Source: JAKANT01 sp035502095 (lineage in GTDB: Bacteria; Pseudomonadota; Gammaproteobacteria; Burkholderiales; Burkholderiaceae_F). From it: a stretch of DNA of 64,000 bases. Positions 10,339 through 18,932 of the stretch are shown piece by piece. The stretch lies in NCBI GenBank assembly GCA_035502095.1, contig DATJUX010000040.1:186001-250000 (forward strand), read 5' to 3'. The notes beneath the pieces were generated by a model. That model worked only from the letters and a program-made list of their open reading frames with translations, had not been told where the DNA came from and searched no databases. Within the stretch, counting starts at the first letter, position 1. Every line of letters starts with the position of its first letter. Made by a program: the position numbers and the translations under genes.

Positions 10339-11103
10339 TCACCCCATGTGCATGCCCCCGTTGACATGCAGGGTTGCACCGGTGATGTAGGCGCCGGCGC
10401 CCGATGCGAGAAACACGACCGCGGCCGCCACTTCGTTCGGTTGCCCGAGGCGCGCGAGCGGGATCTGCCCCAGCAGCGCCTGTGACTGGGCCTCGTTGAG
10501 CTTGCGCGTCATGTCCGTGTCGATGAAGCCCGGGGCGATGCAGTTGACGCAGATGCCGCGGCTGCCCACCTCGCGCGCGAGGGCGCGCGACATGCCTTCG
10601 AGCCCCGCTTTGGCCGCCGCGTAGTTCGTCTGGCCGGCGTTGCCGCTCGCGGCGACGACCGAGCTGATGTTGATGATGCGACCATGCCTGGCCCTCATCA
10701 TTCCGCGCAGGGCACTGCGGATCAGGCGGAACGCTGCGGTGAGATTGGTCTCGAGCACGGCCGCCCAGTCATCGTCTTTCAACCGCATCGCGAGCGTGTC
10801 GCGCGTGATGCCGGCGTTGTTGACCAGGACCGAAAGTTTGCCGAACTCGCCCGCGATACGGTCCACGAGCGTCTCGCCCGTGGTCGCGTCGCGCACGTCG
10901 AGCACCGCGCCCCGGCCGGACGCGCCGATTTCCGCAACTCTTGCATCGATTGCCTGCGCGCCGGCTTCCGTCGTCGCCGTTCCGACGACGGTGGCTCCGC
11001 TACGCGCGAGGGCCTCGAGGATCGCCGCACCGATACCCCGCGACGCACCCGTCACGAGGGCGACTTCGCCCGCGAGCGCGGTGCCGGAGAATATCGTCGC
11101 CAT
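10339..11103 (-). CDS. fabG: 3-oxoacyl-ACP reductase
   Basis: NADPH-dependent short-chain dehydrogenase for the first reduction of each elongation cycle. 254 aa. Cofactor motif TGASRGIG near residue 19, NNAG, catalytic Ser in NISSVVAASGNAGQ and the YxxxK pair in NYAAAK. C-terminal GATLHVNGGMHMG is typical of FabG. The ATG is directly adjacent to the fabD TAG with no spacer. A second short-chain dehydrogenase role is unlikely inside this operon. Confidence 0.96.
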   Translation of the reverse strand: MATIFSGTALAGEVALVTGASRGIGAAILEALARSGATVVGTATTEAGAQAIDARVAEIGASGRGAVLDVRDATTGETLVDRIAGEFGKLSVLVNNAGITRDTLAMRLKDDDWAAVLETNLTAAFRLIRSALRGMMRARHGRIINISSVVAASGNAGQTNYAAAKAGLEGMSRALAREVGSRGICVNCIAPGFIDTDMTRKLNEAQSQALLGQIPLARLGQPNEVAAAVVFLASGAGAYITGATLHVNGGMHMG

Positions 11104-12036
11104 CTAGACCGCCAGCTTGGACCGTACTTCGGCGAGCGATGCCGCATCGGTAATCGCGAGACTCTCGAGCGTGCCGACGACCCGCTTCGTGAGGCCCGCG
11201 AGGACGCGCCCGGGACCGCACTCGACCACGTGCGTGACGCCTTCGGCTGCCATCCTGGAGATCGTCTCCGACCAGCGCACCGGGCTCGCCGCCTGGCGCG
11301 CGAGCGTCTCGCGGATTGTCGCCGGGTCGAAGCTCGTCGACACGTCGACGTTGTGGATAACCGCGATCCTCGGCGCAGCCAGCGCAACCTGTGCCAGGCG
11401 TTCACGCAGTTTCTCGCGTGCCGGAGCGAGCAGGGACGAATGGAACGGCGCCGAGACGGGCAGGATCACCGCGCGCTTCGCGCCGCGCTGTTTGGCAGCC
11501 ACGCACGCCCGGTCGACCGCCGCCCTGTGACCGGCGATCACCACTTGCGCCGGCGCATTGAAATTCACCGCCTCCACGACCTCGCCCTGTGCCGACTCCT
11601 CGCACGCCGCGCGCACCTGCGCGTCGTCCAGGCCGAGGATCGCCGCCATCGCGCCCACCCCGACCGGCACGGCGTCCTGCATCGCCTGCGCGCGGAACCG
11701 AACGAGCGGTACGGCGTCCTCCAGAGCAAACGCGCCGGCGGCAGTCAGCGCCGAGTATTCACCGAGGCTGTGCCCTGCGACCACGGATGGCATCGGGCCG
11801 CCGGCCGCTCGCCACGCCTCGAACATCGCGTAGGCCGCGGTCAGCATGCAGGGTTGCGTGTTGACCGTCAGGCCGAGTTCCTCGGCAGGTCCTTCGGCGA
11901 TCAGCCGCCCGAGATCCTGGCCAAGGGCCTGCGAAGCCCGCTGCACCACGTTCGCGACGGCCGGGTTGCCGGCGAAACTCGACAACATGCCGACCGACTG
12001 CGAGCCCTGTCCGGGGAATACGAAGGCGATCTTCAT
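11104..12036 (-). CDS. fabD: Malonyl-CoA:ACP transacylase
   Basis: Transfers malonyl from CoA to ACP. 310 aa. N-terminal FVFPGQGSQSVGM, active-site S90 in AGHSLGEYSAL, and the C-terminal catalytic His in SAPFHSSL are all present. It starts 17 bases after fabH and stops on the base before fabG, so the three are coupled. Confidence 0.97.
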   Translation of the reverse strand: MKIAFVFPGQGSQSVGMLSSFAGNPAVANVVQRASQALGQDLGRLIAEGPAEELGLTVNTQPCMLTAAYAMFEAWRAAGGPMPSVVAGHSLGEYSALTAAGAFALEDAVPLVRFRAQAMQDAVPVGVGAMAAILGLDDAQVRAACEESAQGEVVEAVNFNAPAQVVIAGHRAAVDRACVAAKQRGAKRAVILPVSAPFHSSLLAPAREKLRERLAQVALAAPRIAVIHNVDVSTSFDPATIRETLARQAASPVRWSETISRMAAEGVTHVVECGPGRVLAGLTKRVVGTLESLAITDAASLAEVRSKLAV

Positions 12037-12053
12037 CGAGCCGCGCGCGGATT

Positions 12054-13049
12054 TCAGAAACGAACCAGGACCGAACCCCAGGTAAATCCGCCGCCCACGC
12101 CCTGCAGGAGCACGTTATGCCCCTTTTGAATGCGACCGTCGCGGCGCGCGACATCGAGAGCCAGCGGCACGGATGCAGCGGAGGTGTTGCCGTGCGCATC
12201 GACGGTGACGACCAGCCGGCTCTCGTCGACACCGAGGCGTTTCGCGGTCGCATTGAGGATGCGCACGTTGGCCTGGTGCGGGATGAGCCAGTCGACCGCG
12301 CTCACGGGCAGGTCGGCGTCGGCAAGCACCTGGCGCGCGGAATCGGCCAGCACGTTGACGGCCAGCTTGAAAACGGCCTGTCCATCCATGCGCAGGAACG
12401 GATCGCCGGTGACGCGTCCGTTCTCGACCCGGCCTCCGGTGCACAGAATCTTGGCCTGCGAACCATCGGCGTGCAGCCGCGCGGCAAGAATGCCCGGCGC
12501 GTCGCTCGACTCGAGCACGACCGCACCGGCGCCATCGCCGAACAGGACGCACGTCGTGCGGTCGTTCCAATCGAGAATGCGCGAGAACACCTCTGCGCCG
12601 ATCACGAGGGCGCGCCGGTACGGCCCGGCGCGCATCATCGTGTCGGCCACCGCGAGGCCGTAGACGAACCCGCTACAGACGGCCTGCAGGTCGAACGCCG
12701 CGCCGCCGGGAGTGCCCAACTGCGCCTGGATGAGGCAGGCGGTGCTCGGAAAGATCTGATCCGGCGTCGACGTGGCGACGATCAGCAGGTCGATCGCCTT
12801 CGCATCGACCCGCGCATCGGCGAGTGCGGCCAGCGCTGCGCGCGTGCCCAGCGCGCTCGTCGTAAGGCCGGCCTCGGCGATGTAGCGCTGGCGGATGCCG
12901 GTGCGCGCGACGATCCACTCGTCCGAGGTTTCGATGCCGCGGCCGGCGAGCTCGCGCGCGAGCTCGTCATTGCTCACCGCACGTGCTGGCAGCGCCGACC
13001 CGGTGCCGATGATGCGGGTGTAGCGCGCCGCCATCGATCGGTCAGGCAT
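12054..13049 (-). CDS. fabH: 3-oxoacyl-ACP synthase III
   Basis: Initiates fatty-acid synthesis by condensing an acyl-CoA with malonyl-ACP. 331 aa from the ATG at 13049, which overlaps the plsX stop by 8 bases. Catalytic triad: C125 in LQAVCSGF, His in IPHQAN and Asn in AHGNTSAAS. The C-terminus GVGGGFTWGS is the family ending. A second ATG five codons downstream (13034, MAARYTRIIG) may be the true start, since KAS III proteins usually begin close to this sequence. Confidence 0.96.
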   Translation of the reverse strand: MPDRSMAARYTRIIGTGSALPARAVSNDELARELAGRGIETSDEWIVARTGIRQRYIAEAGLTTSALGTRAALAALADARVDAKAIDLLIVATSTPDQIFPSTACLIQAQLGTPGGAAFDLQAVCSGFVYGLAVADTMMRAGPYRRALVIGAEVFSRILDWNDRTTCVLFGDGAGAVVLESSDAPGILAARLHADGSQAKILCTGGRVENGRVTGDPFLRMDGQAVFKLAVNVLADSARQVLADADLPVSAVDWLIPHQANVRILNATAKRLGVDESRLVVTVDAHGNTSAASVPLALDVARRDGRIQKGHNVLLQGVGGGFTWGSVLVRF

Positions 13050-14088
13050 CGACCATCACCGGCGCGCCGGTCTGTGCGAGCTGGGCCGCGAGCGGTTGCA
13101 TCGCCGCGACGGTGCGCTCCAGAAGCTGGTGGCGCGCCGCTTCGTAGGCACGCCGGATCGCGCTCTGGAAGGCGAGTACGTCCGCCGACCCGTGGCTTTT
13201 GATGACGATGCCGCGCAGGCCAAGCAGACTCGCGCCGTTGTACCGGCGCGGATCGACCCGTCGCTTGAAGCGCCCGAGCACCGGGTAGGCGACAAGAGCC
13301 AGCAGCTTCGAGTACCAATCGCGGGTGAATTCTTCCTTCACCATGCCGGCAAGGAGCCGCGCCAGGCCTTCCGAGGTCTTGAGCGCCACGTTGCCGACGA
13401 AACCGTCGCAGACGACCACGTCGGTGGTGCCCTTGTAGATGTCGTCGCCTTCCACGTTGCCATAGAAGTTGAGCGGACTCGCGCGCAGCAGCTCGGCCGC
13501 CCGCTTGACCACGTCGTTGCCCTTGATCATCTCCTCGCCGATGTTGAGGAGCCCGACGCTCGGCCGCTCCTTCTCGTCGACCGCGGCGACGAGCGCCGCA
13601 CCCAGCACGGCAAACTGCAGGAGATGCTCCGGCGTGCAATCGACGTTCGCACCGAGATCGAGCATCGTCGTGACGCCACCGGTCTGGTTCGGCAGCACGC
13701 TTGCGATGGCCGGCCGGTCGATCCCGTCGAGCGTCTTGAGCACGAAGCGCGAGATCGCCATCAGCGCGCCGGTGTTGCCCGCACTGACACAGGCGTCCGC
13801 TTCTCCCTGCTTGACGAGATTCGCGATCACGCGCATCGACGAGTTGCGCTTGCCCCGTAGTGCCTGCGCCGGAGGATCATCCATCGTGACCTCTTCCTCG
13901 GCATGGACCACTTCTAGGCGGTCGCGCAACGCGCCCGCCTTGCCGAGCAAGGGCTCGATCGCCTCGCGCTTGCCCACTAGCAGTACCCGCGCACCCTCGG
14001 TCTCGCGCAGGAAACCGAGCGCCGCCGGCACGGTCACGCAGACACCGTGATCGCCACCCATACAGTCGACGGCGATACGAACCGTCAT
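13042..14088 (-). CDS. plsX: Phosphate acyltransferase PlsX
   Basis: Converts acyl-ACP to acyl-phosphate, the donor used by PlsY in phospholipid synthesis. 348 aa. N-terminal IAVDCMGGDHG and the glycine-rich SAGNTGALM, LNIGEE and VVCDGFVGN motifs are those of PlsX. It lies between rpmF and fabH as in most proteobacteria. Confidence 0.96.
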   Translation of the reverse strand: MTVRIAVDCMGGDHGVCVTVPAALGFLRETEGARVLLVGKREAIEPLLGKAGALRDRLEVVHAEEEVTMDDPPAQALRGKRNSSMRVIANLVKQGEADACVSAGNTGALMAISRFVLKTLDGIDRPAIASVLPNQTGGVTTMLDLGANVDCTPEHLLQFAVLGAALVAAVDEKERPSVGLLNIGEEMIKGNDVVKRAAELLRASPLNFYGNVEGDDIYKGTTDVVVCDGFVGNVALKTSEGLARLLAGMVKEEFTRDWYSKLLALVAYPVLGRFKRRVDPRRYNGASLLGLRGIVIKSHGSADVLAFQSAIRRAYEAARHQLLERTVAAMQPLAAQLAQTGAPVMVDA

Positions 14089-14154
14089 CGGGAAGGTTCG
14101 ACCGGTTCGCTACTCGCGCCTACGGACGAGGTCGGGCAACGGCCGCGGCAATCC

Positions 14155-14337
14155 TTACTGATCTTCCTTGCCCTGGACGACCTTCTTGCCGCGGTAGTAC
14201 CCGTTCGGACTGACGTGGTGACGACGGTGCACCTCACCCGTGGTCGGCTCGATCGCGGTCGGCGGATTGGTCAGGAAATCGTGCGCACGGTGCATTCCGC
14301 GGCGCGATGCGGACTTCTTGTTCTGTTGGACTGCCAT
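14155..14337 (-). CDS. rpmF: 50S ribosomal protein L32
   Basis: 60-aa ribosomal protein. MAVQQNKKSASRRGMHRAHD at the N-terminus and HHVSPNGYYRGKKV at the C-terminus are diagnostic. It has no zinc-binding cysteines, so it is the cysteine-free form. It follows yceD by 97 bases. Confidence 0.97.
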   Translation of the reverse strand: MAVQQNKKSASRRGMHRAHDFLTNPPTAIEPTTGEVHRRHHVSPNGYYRGKKVVQGKEDQ

Positions 14338-14434
14338 GGTGACCCCTGGGGAGGCAAGCAAAGTGCGCGATTGTACCCAACGACGCGTGCAAATCGCAGC
14401 GGATTTGCGCCTTTGGCGCCAAGCGGCGTGCCCG

Positions 14435-14956
14435 TTAGTGCTCGTCTCTGCGTAACAGGCCGCGCAATCCCGCGAAAGGGCCCGCTCTCTCGTTTCGCGC
14501 GGTAGATCCGCGTCGATCGCGCGGCTCCGGGCATTCCGCGTGCCGCGGCGAGACCGGGATGCCGAGGACGGTCTCGTCCTCGACCAGCGCTGCGAGATCG
14601 AAGGAATCGCTCCCGAGCAGTGGCTCCTCCTCGTCCTCGGCGGCCACCGGCAGTGCGGCGAGTTCTGCCTCGTCATGCACGAAATAGAAGGTCGCCTCGT
14701 GCCGAAGCGACACGCTCATCGGCTGGCCGCAGCGGTCGCAGGCGAGCGGAAGATCGGCTTCGAGACGCAGTCGCGCCGCAGGACGGCCCTGATCGTCCAT
14801 CATGCCTTGCAGGCGAAATCCGATCGCGCCGGCGTCGCTCCGCAGACTCGCGCGCAGTCTCGGTGCGGCCGCGAACGGAATCCGTCCCTCGACAACGCCG
14901 CCGCGGCGCGCGAGTTCGAAGGTATCGATCCTGCAGCTCGCTTCCGACGGATTCAT
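14435..14956 (-). CDS. yceD: YceD family protein (DUF177)
   Basis: YceD-family protein linked to 23S rRNA accumulation in E. coli; molecular role unclear. 173 aa from the ATG at 14956. The conserved central motif PLACDRCGQPM is present; further acidic stretches and a C-terminal basic region with ECPEPRDRR and STARNERAGPFAGL follow. Position before rpmF is conserved across bacteria. It is the first gene of the minus-strand fatty-acid operon and is divergent from maf, with 60 bases between the starts. Confidence 0.87.
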   Translation of the reverse strand: MNPSEASCRIDTFELARRGGVVEGRIPFAAAPRLRASLRSDAGAIGFRLQGMMDDQGRPAARLRLEADLPLACDRCGQPMSVSLRHEATFYFVHDEAELAALPVAAEDEEEPLLGSDSFDLAALVEDETVLGIPVSPRHAECPEPRDRRGSTARNERAGPFAGLRGLLRRDEH

Positions 14957-15016
14957 CGCGAGATTCCCACGGGGCTGACTACACTCGCTGTCACATCGAT
15001 CGATCCGAGCTTCACC

Positions 15017-15601
15017 GTGCGCCCGATCGTACTCGCCTCGAGCTCTCCATACCGTCGTGAATTGCTCGCGCGGCTGCATCTGACGTTCGTCGTCGATTCG
15101 CCTGATGTCGACGAGACCGCGCGAGCGGAAGAAGCGCCCGAAGCGGCCGCTTTGCGGCTCGCCCGCGCGAAGGCCTGTGCCGTGGCGGGGCGCCATCGCG
15201 GCGCGCTGGTCATTGGGTCCGACCAGGTTGCCGAACTCGACGGAACCATGATCGGCAAACCCGGCGCGTTCGACGCCGCGCTGGAGCAACTCGAGCGCAT
15301 GCAGGGCCGCCTGGTCGTGTTCCACACCGCGCTCGCACTGCTCGACACCACGACCGGCGCGCTTCAACTCGACAACGTGCCGACGCGGGTGCGCTTTCGT
15401 ACCCTTGCACGTCCCGCGCTCGAGGCCTACCTGCGCTTCGACGCCCCCTTCGACTGCGCCGGCGCAGCCAAGATCGAATCGACCGGTATCGCGCTCGTGG
15501 AGTCGGTCGACTCGACCGATCCGACCGCTCTCGTCGGGTTGCCGCTGATCCGCCTGACCACGATGCTGATTTCGTGCGGCGTCGACGTGCCGCCGCGATG
15601 A
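15017..15601 (+). CDS. maf: Maf-like nucleoside triphosphate pyrophosphatase
   Basis: House-cleaning pyrophosphatase; the SSPYRREL start resembles the YceF subfamily that hydrolyses m7GTP. 194 aa from GTG 15017 (VRPIVLASSSPYRRELL). Seen: the N-terminal SxSPxR loop, the catalytic-type acid in VIGSDQVAELDG and the conserved E/K region FDCAGAAKIESTG. The frame is open upstream of the GTG, antisense to yceD, but the family homology begins at the GTG. The stop is coupled to the next gene by ATGA. Confidence 0.88.
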   Translation: MRPIVLASSSPYRRELLARLHLTFVVDSPDVDETARAEEAPEAAALRLARAKACAVAGRHRGALVIGSDQVAELDGTMIGKPGAFDAALEQLERMQGRLVVFHTALALLDTTTGALQLDNVPTRVRFRTLARPALEAYLRFDAPFDCAGAAKIESTGIALVESVDSTDPTALVGLPLIRLTTMLISCGVDVPPR

Positions 15602-16341
15602 TTCCCGGCCGGCTGCTTCTGCTCCCATCGCTCGTCGCGGCAAGCGCCGTGGACGACGTGTTGCCGCGACACGTCCTGCAGGCTGCACGATCGACGCGCC
15701 ATTTCCTCGCCGAAAGCGCAAAGAGCGCTCGTGCGTTCCTCAAGACGATCGAGCACCCGGTCGCGCTGCCGGAAATCGACATCGTCGAAATCGGGCACGC
15801 ACCCGACCCCGCACGCATCGACGCCTGGCTGCAGCCACTGCGCGATGGACTCGACCTCGCCCTCGTCTCCGAGGCAGGGTGCCCTGCCGTCGCCGATCCG
15901 GGCGCCACCATCGTGGCTCGTGCGCACGAATTGGGCTTCGTCGTCCATCCGCTGGTCGGGCCGTCTTCTTTGCTGCTTGCGCTCATGGGGTCGGGGCTCG
16001 AAGGCCAGCGCTTTCGCTTCGTCGGGTATTTGCCGCAGCACGCGTCGGAATGTGCGAGCGCGATCAAGGCTCTCGAGACCGCGTCGCGCGGCGGCGAAAC
16101 GCAACTCTTTATCGAAACGCCGTATCGCAATGAACGCCTGTTCGCTGCACTCCTTCGTCACTGTGCGCACGAGACACGGCTGAGCCTGGCGGTCGAGGTG
16201 ACGGGTCCCGGCGAAACGATCGCGACACGCACGATCAGCTCCTGGCGCACGCTGGACGCTGGCCGGCTGCCGGCGCTGCGCAATCGCCCGGCGGTTTTCG
16301 CGCTCCTCGCCCGCCAGGGAAGCGCGCTCAGGAAGCCGTGA
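15598..16341 (+). CDS. RsmI-like SAM-dependent methyltransferase
   Basis: 247-aa member of the tetrapyrrole-methylase fold (class III SAM methyltransferase). Motifs include ALVSEAGCPAVADPGA, HPLVGPSSLLLALMGSG and FVGYLPQ, all resembling RsmI, which 2'-O-methylates C1402 of 16S rRNA. The N-terminus lacks the usual RsmI opening (LYVVATPIGNL) and the protein is shorter than typical RsmI (about 285). It is probably the RsmI-related paralogue often found beside maf in betaproteobacteria; its substrate is not known to me. ATGA overlap with maf. Its last 14 bases overlap tail-to-tail with the Rieske gene. Confidence 0.8.
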   Translation: MIPGRLLLLPSLVAASAVDDVLPRHVLQAARSTRHFLAESAKSARAFLKTIEHPVALPEIDIVEIGHAPDPARIDAWLQPLRDGLDLALVSEAGCPAVADPGATIVARAHELGFVVHPLVGPSSLLLALMGSGLEGQRFRFVGYLPQHASECASAIKALETASRGGETQLFIETPYRNERLFAALLRHCAHETRLSLAVEVTGPGETIATRTISSWRTLDAGRLPALRNRPAVFALLARQGSALRKP

Positions 16342-16705
16342 CGCTACCTTGCGGCGCACGCACGTGGCCGCTCGGGATCCACCAGATGCGGCCCTCGTGC
16401 TCGACGACCTGCAACCGCAGCAACCCGCCGCGGCCAAGGCAGGGACCTCCCGCGCACGCCCCGGTGTCCGGTTCATAGATCGCCCCGTGCGTCGCGCACA
16501 TCAGGTATGTCCCCTCCTCCTCGAAGAAGAGACCCGGCAGCCAGTCCAGTTCCATTGCCACGTGCGCACACCGGTTGAGGAAACCGACGACAGCGCCGCG
16601 ATAGCGTACGACGAATGCGGTTGCCGGTCCGCCATCAACGGTGACGTCGAAGCGCACGCCGGTCCCGGCATCGCTGAGTTCGGCCGCATCGCAAATCGGA
16701 ATCAC
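16328..16705 (-). CDS. Small Rieske [2Fe-2S] protein
   Basis: 125-aa stand-alone Rieske ferredoxin-type protein. Cluster ligands C46/H48 (NRCAHVAMELDW) and C70/H73 (MCATHGAIY) give the C-x-H...C-x-x-H pattern. No signal or membrane segment, so it is cytoplasmic. Starts at GTG 16705 overlapping the gph stop (GTGA). It is third in rluC-gph-Rieske, an order I know from other betaproteobacteria. Partner oxygenase or reductase is not visible here; its role is unknown. Confidence 0.88.
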   Translation of the reverse strand: MIPICDAAELSDAGTGVRFDVTVDGGPATAFVVRYRGAVVGFLNRCAHVAMELDWLPGLFFEEEGTYLMCATHGAIYEPDTGACAGGPCLGRGGLLRLQVVEHEGRIWWIPSGHVRAPQGSVTAS

Positions 16706-17364
16706 GGGCGCCCCATCCAGCGCGCGAGTTCCGCCACCGAGTCCACGAGCGCGAGCGGCTCGCACGCCGCGAGCTGGACCCGCGAATGGGCGCCGTACGT
16801 GACGCCGACCGACCCTGCGCCCGCCGCCGCGGCCATCTGCAGGTCATGTGTGGTATCGCCGATCATCAGGACTCGCGCGCCATCGACACCGAGTTCGGCT
16901 GCCAGCTCCAGCAGCATGGCCGGGTGTGGCTTCGGTGCGGTCTGATCGGCGCATCGCGTTGCTGCAAACAACGCACCCAGCTGCGTCGCCTGCAGGGCGC
17001 GCGCCAGGCCGGCGGCGCTTTTGCCGGTCGCGATCGCCAGAGTCTTGTCTGCACCGAGCCAGCCGAGCAGGTCGCGCACGCCGGCGAACAGCTCGAGTGA
17101 TTCTTCATTGGCCAGGTAATGGTGTCGATATTGCGCGACGAATTCGCCGACCCGCTCCCGCGGGAGGTCCGGCACCGTCCGCGCCAGCGCGTCGTGCAGG
17201 CCGAGGCCGATGACGTGCGAAGCCGCTTCGAAATCCGGCACCGGCAAGCCGAGATCGGCCGCCGCGCCCTGGATCGCGCGCGCGATCGTTGCGGTGGAGT
17301 CGATCAGAGTTCCATCCCAGTCGAATACGACAAGGTCGAACGGTTCAAGCGCGGGCGAGCTCAC
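16702..17364 (-). CDS. HAD-superfamily phosphatase, Gph-like
   Basis: 220-aa HAD hydrolase similar to phosphoglycolate phosphatase. Motif I VFDWDGTLIDS (nucleophile D15), motif II in AIATGKS, Lys in APKPHP and motif III MIGDTTHDLQMA are present, with a helical cap between. Starts at GTG 17364, inside the last codons of rluC (20-base overlap), and is coupled to the Rieske gene. The substrate is uncertain: Gph, or the related phosphatase usually linked to rluC. Confidence 0.86.
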   Translation of the reverse strand: MSSPALEPFDLVVFDWDGTLIDSTATIARAIQGAAADLGLPVPDFEAASHVIGLGLHDALARTVPDLPRERVGEFVAQYRHHYLANEESLELFAGVRDLLGWLGADKTLAIATGKSAAGLARALQATQLGALFAATRCADQTAPKPHPAMLLELAAELGVDGARVLMIGDTTHDLQMAAAAGAGSVGVTYGAHSRVQLAACEPLALVDSVAELARWMGRP

Positions 17365-18370
17365 GCAGGAAATCCTCGCAGTCCCGTGGCAGGGGCGACA
17401 GCAAATCCATCGGCTCGTCACTCACCGGGTGGCGGAAGCGGATCTGCGCGGCATGCAGGAACATCCGGCGCAGGCGCGGCCCGCCTTCCCCCCTCTCCAG
17501 CCGCTTGTTGAGTTCGAAGTCTCCGTACTTGTCGTCGCCGGCGATCGGGTAGCCCAGGTGGGCCAGGTGCACGCGGATCTGGTGCGTCCGGCCGGTGCGC
17601 AATTCTGCTTCCAGAAGCGTGTAGTCGCGGAAACGCTGCTTGAGATTGATGACGGTATGCGACGGCAGCCCGGCAGGATCGGCGCTCACGCGCCGCTCGC
17701 CGCCCGCCGTGACCGATTTGCGCAGCGCCACCCGTACATGCTGGCGGGCATTGGTCCACGTGCCGTGCACCAAGGCCAGGTAGCGCTTGTCGACCTTGCC
17801 CTCGCGCAGCTGCTCGTGCAGGGCGACGAGCGCACGCCGCGTCTTGGCAAGCAGAAGGATGCCGGAGGTCTCGCGGTCGAGCCGGTGCACGAGTTCCAGG
17901 AAGGGCTGATTCGGACGCGCCGAGCGGACCTGCTCGATGATGCCGAAGGTCACGCCGCTGCCGCCGTGTACGGCGAAGCCGGCCGCCTTGTCGACCACGA
18001 GCAGGTGTTCGTCCTCGAAGAGAATCGGTGGCATGACCGGCGCCGGGCGTGCGGCAGGCGTGTTGCTCGCGGCAAGACGAAGAGGCGGAATGCGCACCCT
18101 GTCGCCCACCGCAAGCCTCTGGCTGGCTCCGGCGCGGGCGCGGTTGATGCGCACTTCGCCGCTGCGCACGATGCGGTAGATGTGGCTCTTGGGGACCCCC
18201 TTGGCCAGCTTCAATAGGAAGTTGTCGAGGCGCTGGCCGGCGCCGTCGTCGCCGACCGTGACATACGAGACCTGGTCGGGGCCAATGCCGGAGTCGGCCA
18301 CTCGGGATCGCGCGTTGGTGCGGGCCAGACCCGGTCGAGCCCCAGGCCGCCTTTTGCTGACGGTCTGCAT
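17345..18370 (-). CDS. rluC: 23S rRNA pseudouridine synthase RluC
   Basis: Pseudouridine synthase expected to modify 23S rRNA at 955, 2504 and 2580. 341 aa from the ATG at 18370. An N-terminal S4-like RNA-binding domain (about 35-95, GQRLDNFLLKLAKGVPKSHIYRIVRSGEVRIN) is followed by the RluA-type catalytic core with the Asp in HRLDRETSGILLL. RGEGGP and LRRMFLHAAQI near the end fit RluC. Divergent from rne, as in E. coli, which supports RluC over RluD. Confidence 0.92.
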   Translation of the reverse strand: MQTVSKRRPGARPGLARTNARSRVADSGIGPDQVSYVTVGDDGAGQRLDNFLLKLAKGVPKSHIYRIVRSGEVRINRARAGASQRLAVGDRVRIPPLRLAASNTPAARPAPVMPPILFEDEHLLVVDKAAGFAVHGGSGVTFGIIEQVRSARPNQPFLELVHRLDRETSGILLLAKTRRALVALHEQLREGKVDKRYLALVHGTWTNARQHVRVALRKSVTAGGERRVSADPAGLPSHTVINLKQRFRDYTLLEAELRTGRTHQIRVHLAHLGYPIAGDDKYGDFELNKRLERGEGGPRLRRMFLHAAQIRFRHPVSDEPMDLLSPLPRDCEDFLRELARA

Positions 18371-18382
18371 CTTCCCTATACT
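18354..18382 (+). promoter_or_regulatory. Candidate sigma-70 promoter of rne
   Basis: TTGCTG (18354-18359), a 17-base spacer and TATACT (18377-18382) form a good sigma-70-type promoter on the plus strand. The -35 lies inside the first codons of rluC. Transcription from here would start near 18389 and give an rne leader of about 540 bases. On the other strand CCTATA reads TATAGG just before the rluC ATG, so the two divergent -10 elements may overlap. Confidence 0.55.
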
Positions 18383-18932
18383 CGCCCGCGTTGGACCGAG
18401 GTGGCGCCCTTGTTGGTAGCAGCGCTTGCCGAGGTTGGCCCCGCGCCGGACGGCGCGTCGCAGGCCCCTTGGCACCCCGGCTCGACGAGACCGGATTCTA
18501 GCGACGCCGCCGCCGCGGACCATGCGGCCCAGCGCGCTGCCGCGACCGATCCGGATGCCCGGACAGACCTATGCAGTTGCCCGGGCGAGTGCGGTGCGCT
18601 GCGCCGTGAGGAGCGGCAGGCGCATCGTCGGTGCAACCCAATGGGCCGCTGGCGTCGCAAGCCTCGGCCCGGCTGAATCGAGTCGAATGAGGTTCGGCGC
18701 TGGTGCTCATGCCGGCGACGGACCAGGGCAAACCTCGGGCCGCAGTTTTCGTGAAGATCGCATCCCCTCTTCGCACCTCGGCGCGGTTCGACCGCACCGC
18801 CCGGCGACGCGCCAGCGTGTTGCCGCAAGCGGCGCTGCACGAACGTCCAGTTTTGCCTGTCCGGGCCCCGCGCTAGCGCGGCCCCTGCGACCCGGTTCGG
18901 CACCGGCGCCCCGGCGGCGCAAGGAGTGCTGA
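18383..18932 (+). other. Long 5' leader of rne
   Basis: About 550 bases without a convincing gene. Short open frames exist on both strands but have no start signal or family resemblance. In E. coli the rne leader is 361 nt and folds into hairpins through which RNase E controls its own mRNA. The position and size suggest the same here. Several GC-rich inverted segments occur, such as GCGCTAGCGC at 18869-18878, but I cannot fold the region reliably. A Shine-Dalgarno AAGGAG (18920-18925) precedes the ATG. Confidence 0.45.

Noticed and set aside
18401..18932. Several short open frames in the rne leader.
   Set aside because: None has a Shine-Dalgarno, a recognisable domain, or conserved spacing; they end inside the leader.
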